From positions 1 through 5,864 of the forward strand of contig CANJJY010000294.1 of assembly GCA_947474445.1 (NCBI GenBank): 5,864 bases of DNA. Reading direction: 5' to 3'. Source of the stretch: Oligoflexaceae bacterium. GTDB taxonomy: Bacteria; Bdellovibrionota_B; Oligoflexia; Oligoflexales; Oligoflexaceae. Of this stretch, positions 5,711 through 5,864 are shown piece after piece. Under the pieces are notes generated by a model, which made no database searches, was not told where the DNA came from, and saw only the letters and a list, made by a program, of their open reading frames with translations. Positions within the stretch are counted from its first letter, which is position 1; every line of letters begins with the position of its first letter. The position numbers and the translations under genes are program-made.

Positions 5711-5864
5711 TCAGTGTAGCAGGTGGGCATTGCTTTCTTCCTCGCCCACGCTCCGCACCATTTGATTGAGGTAGAGCCAAAAGCGTTCGATCGAACCGAC
5801 ATCCAAACTGTCGGGATCCCCCTCCCCGGACGCTAAAGCGGGACCAAAAGAAACCATCTCTCGC
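5711..5864 (-). CDS. C-terminal end of an unrecognised protein entering from the right (partial)
   Basis: On the minus strand one frame is open from the window edge (first full codon ending at 5863) to a TGA at 5713-5711, giving 50 residues. The composition looks like a real, rather acidic protein: SGEGDPDSLDVGSIERFWLY, then LNQMVRSVGEEESNAHLLH at the end. Of the other two frames, one stops soon and the other gives Arg/Gly/Ser-rich sequence typical of a shadow. It is convergent with the S41-like gene, with only eight bases between the two stops. I recognise no family from this fragment. A Met lies three codons in from the edge, but the start is most likely outside the window. Confidence 0.6.
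   Translation of the reverse strand, partial: REMVSFGPALASGEGDPDSLDVGSIERFWLYLNQMVRSVGEEESNAHLLH

Noticed and set aside
5723..5749. GTGGGC/GCCCAC inverted repeat as terminator for the S41-like gene
   Set aside because: The six-base stem has a 15-base loop and no T-run on either side, and it lies inside the convergent partial gene.

Overview
The window reads as a piece of a Gram-negative bacterial chromosome of medium GC content. One protein carries a Sec-type signal peptide for export, there is a SixA-type phosphohistidine phosphatase, and Shine-Dalgarno sequences are clear at several starts. A CheY-like receiver fused to a long TPR array, beside sixA and a catalytically degraded exported S41-like protein, would fit a proteobacterial or bdellovibrio/oligoflexia-type organism. 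That placement is inference from gene style, not from a marker gene.

Layout, left to right. Positions 1-135 hold a 59-bp tandem repeat (two full copies plus 17 bp). It may encode the Lys/Ser-rich tail of a gene entering from the left and stopping at 132. Positions 175-300 form a long imperfect foldback. Its core (212-261) is a strong two-way terminator for the gene on the left and for the leftward genes that follow. On the minus strand, a receiver-TPR protein (2002-776) is followed almost without gap by sixA (773-297), a probable two-gene phospho-signalling operon. After a 229-bp intergenic stretch with a probable terminator comes a second minus-strand operon: CPBP membrane protease (4477-3830), trmL (3819-3334) and hisC (3347-2232). 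Its genes are spaced 10 bp apart or overlap by 14 bp. A 139-bp divergent intergenic region (4478-4616) separates it from a plus-strand exported protein (4617-5702) with the shape of an S41/C-terminal-processing peptidase but no recognisable catalytic Ser or Lys. Eight bases beyond its stop, the C-terminal end of a minus-strand gene (5711 to the window edge) converges on it.

How the genes fit together. SixA removes phosphate from histidines of phosphorelay proteins, and the receiver-TPR protein has an intact phospho-accepting Asp and Lys, so the two may act on one relay. The CPBP-trmL-hisC group mixes membrane proteolysis, wobble-base tRNA methylation and histidine biosynthesis. It looks like a co-transcribed housekeeping cluster rather than one pathway, and no other his genes are visible. 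I see no phage, transposase, CRISPR or defence system. The less ordinary items are the frame-rotating 59-bp repeat, the foldback at the sixA end, the receiver-TPR/SixA pairing and the apparently dead S41-like protein.
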